From assembly GCA_030549795.1 (NCBI GenBank), contig JAUQQO010000018.1, forward strand, positions 62,001-126,000: a stretch of DNA of 64,000 nt, given 5' to 3'. Shown here piece by piece: positions 52,847 to 61,498 of the stretch (positions within the stretch are counted from its first letter, which is position 1; each line of letters begins with the position of its first letter). This stretch comes from Pseudomonadota bacterium (lineage in GTDB: Bacteria; Pseudomonadota; Alphaproteobacteria; Geminicoccales; Geminicoccaceae). The position numbers and the translations under genes are program-made. The notes beneath the pieces were generated by a model that was not told the origin of the DNA, searched no databases, and saw only the letters and a list, made by a program, of their open reading frames with translations.

Positions 52847-54010
52847 CTAAGAAAGCGCGCGCACGGCCTGAGCGAGGGGATCGCGCGGGCGAACCATGCG
52901 GCGATGGGGAATCCCCGCCTCCAGGAAAGTATCGCCTTCCACTTCGAAGCCATGGCTTCGATAAAGGGCGAGCGCATGGGCCTGAGCGTGAAGGATGACG
53001 GGGCCGAGGCCGCAGCCGTCGATGCGCGCGAGCGCGAAGCGCAGCAGAGCCCGGGCGATGCCTTGCCCGCGCCGATCGGCGCGCACGGCCAAGCGCTCGA
53101 GTTTTACCGTGCCGAGAGGGTCGAGGCGGCGCCAGCGCAGAGTGCCCACGACCTCTCCATCGAGCCGCGCGAGAAGGTGCTCGGCTTCTGCGTCACGGCC
53201 ATCCAGCTCCTCTTCGTGCGGCACGCCTTGCTCTTCGACGAAGACGGCGCGTCTTAGCGCCAGCACCGCATCGCGATCGGCCAGCGCGCGCACCACCGCG
53301 ATCTGCGGACCTTCGCGTGGGCGCGCGAAGGCGCAGGCGCGCATCGGTTGGCGAAAGGCGCGCCCCTCGGCGCTCGCCGTGCCCAAGCGCGCGAAGGCCT
53401 GGGCGATTTCGTCCTCAACGCGCGCAAGCCGCGCCGCACGGCTGGGATCGGCGGCCAAAAGCGCGGCTAAAAGCTCCTCGAGCGAGCGGCGCAGCACGAG
53501 CTGCACATAGGTGGTGCAGGACAGCGGTGCGAAGCCGAGATCGCTTGCCCGCGCAAGGACTTGTTGCGCGAGCGCGCGAATCGCGGTTTCGTCCTCGAGT
53601 GGACGGACGAGCGCGAAATATTCATCTTCGGCTAAGGGCTCGAGCACCAGCAAGCGGCCGTCCGGCCGCAAGCACCGTTGCGCTTCCGCGAGGGCCTCGA
53701 CCATCGCATCGGCTGGCAGGTGGTGGAAGGCATTGTGCCAGAGGATCCCATCGAGGCAGCTGTCGGCGAAGGGCAGGGCTTCACCCCGCCCGGCGACGAG
53801 GTCCGCAGCGCCCAGCCGCGTGCGCGCGCGGGCGAGCGCCGAAAGCGCGCTCTCGAGCCCGATCGCGCAAGCGCCTTGGCGCCGCATCCAGCCCACAAGG
53901 ATCCCTTCCCCGCAGCCGGCTTCGAGCACGCGCCGACCGGAAAGGGGCAGGAGTTCCGCGATCACCTCCGTGGTGCGCCGCACCGGGTAGGACAAGGGGC
54001 GATCCCACAT
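52847..54010 (-). CDS. Class I SAM methyltransferase-GNAT acetyltransferase fusion
   Basis: This 387-residue protein joins two enzymes. Residues 1-240 form a methyltransferase with the SAM loop GRRVLEAGCGEGILVGWM, then AADLVAGRGEALPFADSCLDGILWHNAFHHL. Residues 250-387 form a GNAT domain with VKLERLAVRADRRGQGIARALLRFA (acetyl-CoA loop) and ALALYRSHGFEVEGDTFLE. The frame is continuous, so this is a true fusion in this sequence. Substrates are unknown. ATG 54010 was chosen; the frame stays open upstream but that stretch lies opposite the next gene. Confidence 0.83.
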   Translation of the reverse strand: MWDRPLSYPVRRTTEVIAELLPLSGRRVLEAGCGEGILVGWMRRQGACAIGLESALSALARARTRLGAADLVAGRGEALPFADSCLDGILWHNAFHHLPADAMVEALAEAQRCLRPDGRLLVLEPLAEDEYFALVRPLEDETAIRALAQQVLARASDLGFAPLSCTTYVQLVLRRSLEELLAALLAADPSRAARLARVEDEIAQAFARLGTASAEGRAFRQPMRACAFARPREGPQIAVVRALADRDAVLALRRAVFVEEQGVPHEEELDGRDAEAEHLLARLDGEVVGTLRWRRLDPLGTVKLERLAVRADRRGQGIARALLRFALARIDGCGLGPVILHAQAHALALYRSHGFEVEGDTFLEAGIPHRRMVRPRDPLAQAVRALS

Positions 54011-54083
54011 GGACAAGGACGCGCGAGCAGCTAGCCTTTCTGTTTCGATGCCGGCAAGTGGCAGCGGCGCCGAGAGGGCTCTT

Positions 54084-54317
54084 ATGCGCGCGGATCGGTT
54101 GGTGGTCGCGGTTTGGCTGGGATTGCTCCTGGCAAGCCTCGGGGTGGCGGTGTGGTTGTGGCGCGAACTCGAGGGGGTGGCGATTGCGCCCGAGGGCTGG
54201 CTCGCGCTCGCGGCCGGAGCGCTTTTAACCCTTGCGGTGGGCGTGGGCCTCGTGCGGCTTATGTTCATAAGCCACAAGCGCGGTTTCGACGCGCGCGCCC
54301 ATCACGAGGGCGAATAG
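54084..54317 (+). CDS. Small two-helix membrane protein
   Basis: This 77-residue protein has two hydrophobic helices, about residues 5-25 (LVVAVWLGLLLASLGVAVWLW) and 33-55, and a charged C-terminal tail. ATG 54084 has GAGAGGG nine bases upstream; an in-frame start at 54009 would overlap the divergent methyltransferase gene. It ends 10 bases before the FG-GAP gene, so they are probably co-transcribed. No family is recognised. Confidence 0.62.
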   Translation: MRADRLVVAVWLGLLLASLGVAVWLWRELEGVAIAPEGWLALAAGALLTLAVGVGLVRLMFISHKRGFDARAHHEGE

Positions 54318-54327
54318 GCAAGCGGGC

Positions 54328-55695
54328 GTGCTCGAGCGTCTCCGTGACCTCTTCGAGGAAGCCCAGATCCCGCAGGCGAGTGCGCTTGCGGTCGCCGATC
54401 TCGGCCCCGAGCGTGGATCCGCCTTGATCGTGGGTGTGCGCGCCGGGCCCAACCGCCTGCTGGTTGCGCGCCAAGGCAAGCTCCTCGCCGAGCCCTTAAC
54501 CGAGCTCGCCGATCCCTTCGGCTCGGCGCGGGCGATCGCAGCGGGCGATCTCGACGGAGACGGAATCGAAGAGATCTGGATCGCCAACGGCGATCCCGAT
54601 CGCCCCAAAGCACCCCACGCAGATCGTTTGTTCGACGCTTATCCAGGCGGATTTCGCGATCTTTTGGCCGAACATCCCACGCTCTGCGGCCCGCTTGCGC
54701 CTTCGAGCTTGGCCGCCTTGGCATTCGACCGCACAGGCGAGGGGCGGTTCGGTTTTCTCGTAGCCGGTGCAAAGCAGCCGATCCGGCTCATCGAGCAGGG
54801 CGAAGACGGGTTCTTAAGCGACTGTGCAGCGTATTTAGGACTGGATGAGATCCTCGATGCACGGATCGTCGCTCAGGGGCCGGGAAGCGGGCGCGGCCTC
54901 GAGTTCTTCATAGGCGCCGGCTGCGGGCCGAGCGCCTGGTTCGTTCCCGACGGAGCGGGCCGCTTTGTGGAATGCAGCGAGGCCCTCGATTTGCGCGCGG
55001 TGGATCTCGATCTCGTCGACGCCGCGTTTTTGGATGCCGACGGCACCGGCACGGTGGCTCTGTTTTGTGTGCGTCGGCGGGGAGCACAGCTTCTTTGGCT
55101 GCGCGATACGACCGGCGCGCTGCGCAACGTCGCTCCGGCGTGTCTTGCTCGCGTCTCGGCAGCGCGCGCGCTCGTGATCGCCGATCTCGACAACGACGGC
55201 TTTGAAGAGATCTTCATCGCCAACGCGGGCGAACCCAACCGGCTGTTGGGCTTTCGCGAGCGCGGCTGGCGGCCGCTCGATCCGGGCGAGGCTCTCGAGC
55301 CCACCACTGTGCCCACCGCTGCGCTCGCCGCCGATCTCGACGAGGACGGGCGGCTCGAGCTCGTGATCGCGCGCGCGGCTGGAGCGGGCGGCGGGCTCGC
55401 CTGCTACCGCGTCGCGGATAGCGACAACAACTGGATCCGCATCGCCCCGCGCACGCGCAACGGGGCGCCCGCGCGCGGCGCGCTCGTGCGGCTTGCCGCA
55501 CAGGGGCGCATCCAGTGGCGGATCGTGGGCGGCAGCCGCGGCAACGGCGAGCCGGTGGCCCACTTCGGGCTGGGCGAGTGTACCCGCATCGAATGGGTGG
55601 ATGTGCGCTGGCCGGACGGTGCGGTGAAGCGCTTGCGCGCGCCCGAGCCCCGGCGCACGCTCGTGGTCGACCATCCGCGCGCCCGTGTGGGCTGA
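54328..55695 (+). CDS. FG-GAP/VCBS repeat protein with ASPIC/UnbV C terminus
   Basis: This 455-residue protein has repeated calcium-loop-like motifs: DLDGDGIEEIWIANGD, DLDNDGFEEIFIANAG and DLDEDGRLELVIA. A C-terminal ASPIC/UnbV module follows (NNWIRIAPRTRNGAPARGALVRL...HFGLGECTRIEWVDVRWPDG). It resembles CRTAC1-type proteins but has no signal peptide, so the location is unclear. GTG 54328 (MLERLRDLFEEAQIP) matches the start seen in such proteins. The function is unknown. It is convergent with htpG. Confidence 0.82.
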   Translation: MLERLRDLFEEAQIPQASALAVADLGPERGSALIVGVRAGPNRLLVARQGKLLAEPLTELADPFGSARAIAAGDLDGDGIEEIWIANGDPDRPKAPHADRLFDAYPGGFRDLLAEHPTLCGPLAPSSLAALAFDRTGEGRFGFLVAGAKQPIRLIEQGEDGFLSDCAAYLGLDEILDARIVAQGPGSGRGLEFFIGAGCGPSAWFVPDGAGRFVECSEALDLRAVDLDLVDAAFLDADGTGTVALFCVRRRGAQLLWLRDTTGALRNVAPACLARVSAARALVIADLDNDGFEEIFIANAGEPNRLLGFRERGWRPLDPGEALEPTTVPTAALAADLDEDGRLELVIARAAGAGGGLACYRVADSDNNWIRIAPRTRNGAPARGALVRLAAQGRIQWRIVGGSRGNGEPVAHFGLGECTRIEWVDVRWPDGAVKRLRAPEPRRTLVVDHPRARVG

Positions 55696-55711
55696 GCCGA
55701 AGCCGCACCGC

Positions 55712-57655
55712 TTAGGCGGCGGCGGGAAGCCCGCGCGCCAAGAAGGTGCTCATCCGCCGCGAGAAGGCGCCGGGATCGGGAATGGGCTCGCCCTGTACGA
55801 TGCGCGCTTGGTCCAACAAGAGCCGGGCGAGTTCGGCCAAGTCCTGCTCTTGACCGGGGTCTTTGGCCATCGCCGCCATACGGCGGATGAGTTCGTGGCG
55901 GCCGTTGATCTCCAAGATCGGCCGCGCCAGGCGCTCGAGCTGATGGTGCTGGCGCAAGATGCGCTCGAGCCGGAAATCGAGCCCGTGCTCGTCGGCCACG
56001 AGACAGACTGCGCTCTCCCGCAGCCGGCGCGACAGCCGCACCTCCTTGACCTCGTCTTTAAGAAGCGCGCCGAGCTTGGCCAACAGCCGCTTGAGGTCCT
56101 CGTCGTAGAGCTCGTCGGGCGTTTCGATCTTGCCCTCCTCGGCGATGCGCGAGAGATCGACCTCGCCTTTGGTGAGCGAGACGAACTTCTTGCCCTGATA
56201 GTCCTTGACTTCGTTGAGCCAGAATTCGTCGACCGGATCGTCCAACAGCAGCACTTCGCAGCCCTTGGCGAGCGCCGCTTCGAGCTGCGGGCTCGTGCGC
56301 AGCGCATCCGCGTTTTCGCCCGTGATGTAGAAGATCTGGTCCTGGCCCGGGCGCATGCGTGCGACGTATTCGGCGAGGCTCACCCAGCCCGGACCGCGCG
56401 TGCTCTTAAAGCGCGCGAGCTCCAAAAGACGCTCGCGATTGTCGGGATCCTCGAACAGTCCCTCCTTGAGTACGGCGCCGAACTCGGCCCACCAGTCGAG
56501 ATAGCTCTGATTTTTCTTGGCTGCGCCGTTGGGCGTGCCGGCTTCGGGTGTGCTTTCCTCGCTTGCCTTGCGCGCGAGCTCGTCCAGGATGCGCTTGGTG
56601 AGCTGCCGGCGCATCTTTTGCACCACCACACCGTGCTGGAGGGTCTCGCGGCTGACGTTGAGTTGCAGGTCTTCGCTGTCCACCACACCGGAAACGAAGC
56701 GCAGATAGCGCGGCAGCAGTTCCTCGAGCTGGTCGGTGATGAACACCCGTCGCACGTACAGGCGCACGCCGTGCCGGCGTCGCGGATCGTAGAGATCGAA
56801 GGGCCGGTGCGCCGGAAGGAAGAGAAGAGCCGTATAAGAGAGCGCCCCTTCGGCGGTGAAGTGAATGCGGGCGAAGGGATCGTCGAAGGTATGGGCGACG
56901 TGATGGTAGAACTCGCGATATTGATCTTCCGTGATCTCGGAGCGGGGCCGCGCCCAGAGTGCGCTTGCCGTGTTGATCTGATGCGGCTCGTGCGCCTTGG
57001 TGCGGGTTTCACCCGGCTTGGGCTTGGCCTCGAGGATGATCGGGAAGGCAATGTGGTCGCTGTAGGTACGGACGATCTCTTCGATCCGCGCCGCGTCCAA
57101 GAACTCCTTGGCGTCGTCTTTGAGGTGCAGGATGACGGCGGTGCCGCGCGGCAAGGGTTCCTCATCCTCGCGGATGGTATAGCCAGTGCGACCATCCGAA
57201 GCCCAGATCCAGCCCTTGTCCTGACCGGCACGCGTTGAGCGCACGATCACTTTGTCGGCGACCATGAAAACCGAATAAAAGCCGACGCCGAACTGGCCGA
57301 TGAGCTTGAGGTCCTTGGCCTGATCGCCTGTGAGTTGCTCTAAAAAGCGCGCCGTGCCCGAGCGCGCGATGGTGCCGAGGTTGCTCGCGAGCTCATCGCG
57401 GTCCATCCCGATCCCGTTGTCCTTCACCGTCAAGATGTTGGTGTTGGGATCGGCGAGGATGCGGATCTCGAGCTTGGGGTCCGAGCCCAACAGTTCCGGC
57501 TTGCTCAGCGATTCGTAGCGTAGCTTGTCGCAGGCGTCAGAGGCGTTGGAGATCAATTCACGCAAGAAGATGGCGCGCTCCTTGTAGAGCGCGTTGACGA
57601 CGATATCGAGGACCCTGCCGACTTCGGCCTCGAACGGCTGTACGACTCCGTCCAT
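55712..57655 (-). CDS. htpG: Molecular chaperone HtpG (Hsp90)
   Basis: This 647-residue ATP-dependent chaperone shows the N-terminal GHKL ATPase: ALYKERAIFLRELISNASDACDKLRY, VKDNGIGMDRDEL and GQFGVGFYSVFMVADKV. The middle domain has YVRRVFITDQLEELLPRYLRFVSGVVDSEDLQLNVSRE with the catalytic Arg. The C-terminal dimerisation domain is present, with no MEEVD tail, as usual in bacteria. ATG 57655 (MDGVVQPFEAEV) has GGAG upstream. The 289-base divergent gap to the helicase gene should contain its promoter; no heat-shock consensus was recognised. Confidence 0.95.
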   Translation of the reverse strand: MDGVVQPFEAEVGRVLDIVVNALYKERAIFLRELISNASDACDKLRYESLSKPELLGSDPKLEIRILADPNTNILTVKDNGIGMDRDELASNLGTIARSGTARFLEQLTGDQAKDLKLIGQFGVGFYSVFMVADKVIVRSTRAGQDKGWIWASDGRTGYTIREDEEPLPRGTAVILHLKDDAKEFLDAARIEEIVRTYSDHIAFPIILEAKPKPGETRTKAHEPHQINTASALWARPRSEITEDQYREFYHHVAHTFDDPFARIHFTAEGALSYTALLFLPAHRPFDLYDPRRRHGVRLYVRRVFITDQLEELLPRYLRFVSGVVDSEDLQLNVSRETLQHGVVVQKMRRQLTKRILDELARKASEESTPEAGTPNGAAKKNQSYLDWWAEFGAVLKEGLFEDPDNRERLLELARFKSTRGPGWVSLAEYVARMRPGQDQIFYITGENADALRTSPQLEAALAKGCEVLLLDDPVDEFWLNEVKDYQGKKFVSLTKGEVDLSRIAEEGKIETPDELYDEDLKRLLAKLGALLKDEVKEVRLSRRLRESAVCLVADEHGLDFRLERILRQHHQLERLARPILEINGRHELIRRMAAMAKDPGQEQDLAELARLLLDQARIVQGEPIPDPGAFSRRMSTFLARGLPAAA

Positions 57656-57944
57656 GGCGCTCGGGCTCCGCAACGGCTGGCTGATCCGGTTGACTGGCCC
57701 GCCATTTGGGCGTGCTCAAGGCGGGCTTCAAGCGCCGCCCCGGCTTCTCGGCACAAAGGCGCGAAACCGGCCCGAAGGATCGCGCGCGGGCGGACAAGGA
57801 GGTGGGCGCAGCGGTGCTTTTGGCTTTGATCGCGCGCAATTGCTTCGTTGGGGCGCGTGCTCGGTCTGCGTAGAGCCCGCTTAGCGGCCTTGCTGCGCGC
57901 AGCTGACGCTTGCCAAGCCCGTTCGGCTTAGCGATGTAAAGGCC

Positions 57945-60458
57945 ATGGCAGTGGGTCGGCCCTCCCCTGGTCGGGTGGTGGCGGTCTTGGGACCGACCAA
58001 CACCGGCAAGACTCACTTCGCTGTCGAGCGGATGCTCGCCCACCGCTCGGGCATGATCGGCTTTCCGCTGCGCCTGCTCGCGCGCGAGATCTACGATCGC
58101 ATCAAGGCCCTGCGCGGATCGGCGGCGGTGGCGCTCGTCACCGGCGAGGAGCGGATCGGCAGCCCGACCGCGCCCTATATCGTCGCCACGGTCGAGGCGA
58201 TGCCGATCGAGCGCGCGGTGGAGTTTTTGGCCGTCGACGAGATCCAACTGTGCGCCGACCTCGAGCGCGGCCATGTGTTCACCGACCGCCTTTTGCACGC
58301 CCGCGGTCTTTACGAGACCATGTTCTTGGGGGCGGAGACCATCCGTCCGATCCTCAAGCGGCTGGTCCCGGAAGCCGAGATCGTCACCCGCCCGCGCTTC
58401 TCGCTCCTCGTCCACGACGGGCATCGAAAACTCAACCGGCTGCCGCGGCGCAGCGCCATCGTCGCCTTCAGCGCCGCCGAGGTCTACGCCATCGCCGAGC
58501 TCGTGCGGCGCCAAAAGGGCGGGGCGGCGGTGGTCATGGGGGCGCTCTCCCCGCGCACGCGCAACGCCCAAGTCGCCCTCTACCAATCGGGCGAGGTCGA
58601 TCATCTCGTGGCCACCGATGCCATCGGCATGGGCCTCAACATGGACCTCGCCCATGTCGCCTTCGCGCGGCTCAGCAAGTTCGACGGGCGGCAGGTGCGG
58701 CGCCTTGAAGTGCAGGAGATCGCCCAGATCGCCGGCCGCGCCGGAAGGCACATGGCCAATGGCACCTTTGGTACCACCGACGGTGCCGAACCTTTCGATG
58801 AGCGCACGGTCGAAGCGATCGAGAGTCACAGTTTCCCGCCCTTGAAGGCCATCCGCTGGCGCTCTTCCGATCTCGACTTCTCGAGCTTGGATGCACTGCT
58901 TGCGAGCCTCGATGCGCCGCCTCCCGCTGAGTGTCTTGTTCCGGTTAAGGACGCCTTGGACCATCGCTCGCTCGCGCTGCTCGCCCGCCGACCCGAGATC
59001 CGCGCCCGCGCCGATCGACCCGAGCGGGTGCGCCTTCTCTGGCAGGTCTGTCAGATCCCCGACTTCCGCAAGACCTTGAACGAGGCGCATCTGCACCTCT
59101 TGGCCACGGTGTTCGAGCATCTCTCGGGGCCGCGCGGCCGGCTGCCCGCGGATTGGTTCGCCGCCATGGTGAGCCGTCTTGAGCGCACCGATGGCGACAT
59201 CGACACCCTCATCCAGCGCCTCGCGCATGTGCGCACCCTCACCTATTTGAGCTTCCGTGCCGATTGGCTGGACGAGGCGGCGCATTTCCAAGAGCGCACG
59301 CGCGCGCTTGAGGACCGGCTCTCGGATGCGCTGCATGAGCGCTTGACGCAGCGCTTTATCGACCGCCGCACCACGCAGATTTTGCGCTCGATGCGCGAGC
59401 GCGGCGAGCTCGTCGCTTCGGTCGACGAGGACGGTGCGGTTCTTGTGGACGGGGAGCCGATCGGGCGCATCGAGGGGCTGCGCTTTGCGCCTGAGCGGGG
59501 CGGTGACGAGCCGGCCCGCCGCTTGCTCGTTGCCGCCGCGCGACGGGCGGCCGGGGTGGAGCTCGGCCGTCGGGTGAGCGCGCTCGAGCGCGCGAGCGAC
59601 AGCGAGTTCGACTTCGATGCCGAGGACCGCATTTGTTGGCGCGGCGCTGCGGTTGCGCGGCTCGAGCCCGGTCCCGATCCCTTGCGACCCAAGATCACCC
59701 CGCTCGTCGGAGAGGAGGCGGGCGCGCTCGCGGCGCGAGCGGCGCGTCGGCTCACCGGCTGGTTCGAGAGCTGGCGCGGGCGTCGCCTGGGTGCGCTGTT
59801 GGCACTGCGCTCGGCGGCCGAGAGCGCCGCGCTCGGTGGTGCGGCGCGCGCCATCCTCTGGCGGCTGCTCGAAGGGTTCGGCAGTGCGCCGCGCGGCGAG
59901 GTCGAGGAGCTCATTGCCGCACTCGCTTGTGAGGATCGCGCGGCGCTCGCGCGCTTGGGCGTACGCTTCGGCTGCTTCTGGCTCTATCTGCCGCAGCTGT
60001 TGCGGGCCGGAGCGATCGAAGCGCGCAGCCGTCTCCTCCGCCTCAGCCGCGCACCCGGACTTTTGACGCCGCCGCCCGGTGCTACGGTTTTGCGCGGCAA
60101 ACATCGCCCCACCCGACCCGACATCGCCGCCGCGCTCGGTTTCGCCCCGCTGCCCGGCGTCGCCTTGCGCCAAGATTTGCTCGAGCGGCTGGCCGCCGCC
60201 CTGCGCGCCCGGGCACGCACGAGCAAGGCGTTCGCCTTGCCGGTCGAGCTCGCGGCGAGCGCCGGGTTGACACGCGCGGAGCTCGAGGCCTGCTTGCCTG
60301 CCCTCGGCTTCGTCCCGGCCCCGCGCGCGGGAGAGGAATCCTTGTGGATGCGTGCCCGCACCAAGCGCCGCGCGGGCAAGGACCCGGCGCCGCGGACGAC
60401 CCGGCCGCCCGCCGATTCCCCCTTCGCCGCGCTTGCGGGGCTCGAGGTGCGCTGGTGA
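57945..60458 (+). CDS. SUV3-like RNA/DNA helicase
   Basis: This 837-residue superfamily 2 helicase is of the mitochondrial SUV3 type common in alphaproteobacteria. Walker A is LGPTNTGKTHFAVERML (residues 15-31), motif II is AVDEIQLCAD (DEIQ box), and motifs V-VI are ATDAIGMGLNMDL and QIAGRAGRHMANGTFG. The C-terminal third is specific to the family. It probably acts in RNA turnover. It is coupled by GTGA to a small S4 RNA-binding protein, which supports an RNA role. Confidence 0.9.
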   Translation: MAVGRPSPGRVVAVLGPTNTGKTHFAVERMLAHRSGMIGFPLRLLAREIYDRIKALRGSAAVALVTGEERIGSPTAPYIVATVEAMPIERAVEFLAVDEIQLCADLERGHVFTDRLLHARGLYETMFLGAETIRPILKRLVPEAEIVTRPRFSLLVHDGHRKLNRLPRRSAIVAFSAAEVYAIAELVRRQKGGAAVVMGALSPRTRNAQVALYQSGEVDHLVATDAIGMGLNMDLAHVAFARLSKFDGRQVRRLEVQEIAQIAGRAGRHMANGTFGTTDGAEPFDERTVEAIESHSFPPLKAIRWRSSDLDFSSLDALLASLDAPPPAECLVPVKDALDHRSLALLARRPEIRARADRPERVRLLWQVCQIPDFRKTLNEAHLHLLATVFEHLSGPRGRLPADWFAAMVSRLERTDGDIDTLIQRLAHVRTLTYLSFRADWLDEAAHFQERTRALEDRLSDALHERLTQRFIDRRTTQILRSMRERGELVASVDEDGAVLVDGEPIGRIEGLRFAPERGGDEPARRLLVAAARRAAGVELGRRVSALERASDSEFDFDAEDRICWRGAAVARLEPGPDPLRPKITPLVGEEAGALAARAARRLTGWFESWRGRRLGALLALRSAAESAALGGAARAILWRLLEGFGSAPRGEVEELIAALACEDRAALARLGVRFGCFWLYLPQLLRAGAIEARSRLLRLSRAPGLLTPPPGATVLRGKHRPTRPDIAAALGFAPLPGVALRQDLLERLAAALRARARTSKAFALPVELAASAGLTRAELEACLPALGFVPAPRAGEESLWMRARTKRRAGKDPAPRTTRPPADSPFAALAGLEVRW

Positions 60459-60739
60459 GCGAAAAGCGCGAACGACCCGGGCTGCGCCTCGACAAGTGGC
60501 TCTGGCACGCGCGCTTTGTACGCAAACGCGAGCTCGTAGCGGCGCTGGTGGCGGAACGGCGCATCCGCCTCAACGGCCAGCCGGTGAGCAAGACCCACCA
60601 GCTCGTGCGCCCGGGCGATGTGCTCGTCGTCACCGAGCGCGCGCGGATCCGCATCATTCGGGTCAAAGAGCTGGGCGAGCGCCGAGAGGGAGCAAAAGAG
60701 GCGTCGGCACTCTACGAAGTGGTGGCGAGCGAACCCTAA
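60455..60739 (+). CDS. S4 domain RNA-binding protein (Hsp15-like)
   Basis: This 94-residue protein is almost entirely an S4 domain: LRLDKWLWHARFVRKRELVAALVAERRIRLNGQPVSKTHQLVRPGDVLVV. It resembles Hsp15, which rescues stalled 50S subunits carrying nascent chain. GTG 60455 overlaps the helicase stop. Its TAA overlaps the stop of the convergent yggS gene by four bases (60736-60739), so the 3' ends are interlocked. Confidence 0.88.
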   Translation: MSEKRERPGLRLDKWLWHARFVRKRELVAALVAERRIRLNGQPVSKTHQLVRPGDVLVVTERARIRIIRVKELGERREGAKEASALYEVVASEP

Positions 60740-61437
60740 GGTGGGGCGGCGCGCGGCGGCCGCTCGCCGAAGATGGCGGTGCCGACCCGCACGATGGTGG
60801 CGCCAAAGGCAATCGCGGTCTCGAAATCGGCGCTCATGCCGATGCTCACCTCCTTGAGCCCGAAGCGGGCGGCGAGCTTGGCCAAAAGCGCCGCATAGGG
60901 CGCCACGTCTTCCTCAGCCGGCGGGATGGCCATGAGCCCCACCACCGGCAACCGCAGCTCCTCGCGGCAGAAGGTCAAGAACGCTGCGAGCTCGCCCGGG
61001 GGCAGACCAGCCTTTTGCGGTTCTTCGGCGAGGTTGACCTCGACGAGCAGGCGGCGGGTGCGCGCCTGCGGCCGGCTCAGCTCCTTAGCGAGCAGCTGGG
61101 CGAGCTTGGGGCGATCGAGGGTTTGGATGACATCGAACAGTTCGACTGCGGCGCGCGCCTTGTTGCTCTGGAGAGCTCCGACGAGGTGCAGCTCGACATC
61201 GGGATAGCGCGCCCGAAGCGCCGGCCAGCGGGATTGCGCCTCCTGCACATAGTTCTCCCCGAAGATCCGCTGGCCGGCGGCGAGCGCCGCCTCGATGCGC
61301 TCGAGCGGCTGCGCCTTGCTCACCGCCACCAAGGTGACGCTGTTCGGGTCGCGGCCGGCTGCCTCGGCTGCCGCTTTTACCCGACGCCGCACGTCCAAAA
61401 GGCGCGCTTGAACCTCTTGATCCTCGCCTTGTTCCAC
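60736..61437 (-). CDS. yggS: YggS family PLP homeostasis protein
   Basis: This 233-residue PLP-binding TIM-barrel protein has the PLP Lys in [19 protein letters not shown], then [43 protein letters not shown] and [27 protein letters not shown]. It is cytosolic and buffers vitamin B6 levels; no enzyme activity is known. It is divergent from the JmjC gene across about 60 bases. Confidence 0.94.
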   Translation of the reverse strand: MEQGEDQEVQARLLDVRRRVKAAAEAAGRDPNSVTLVAVSKAQPLERIEAALAAGQRIFGENYVQEAQSRWPALRARYPDVELHLVGALQSNKARAAVELFDVIQTLDRPKLAQLLAKELSRPQARTRRLLVEVNLAEEPQKAGLPPGELAAFLTFCREELRLPVVGLMAIPPAEEDVAPYAALLAKLAARFGLKEVSIGMSADFETAIAFGATIVRVGTAIFGERPPRAAPP

Positions 61438-61498
61438 GCTCGTCCCCGGCTATGCTGGGCCCGGCCGATGAGCCTGCGTGCGCGCTGGGAGGTGTCAA

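Noticed and set aside
57558-60173. An 871-codon open frame antisense to the SUV3-like helicase
   Set aside because: It is a composition artefact: Arg/Gly/Ala-rich translation with no motif, overlapping the htpG start as well.
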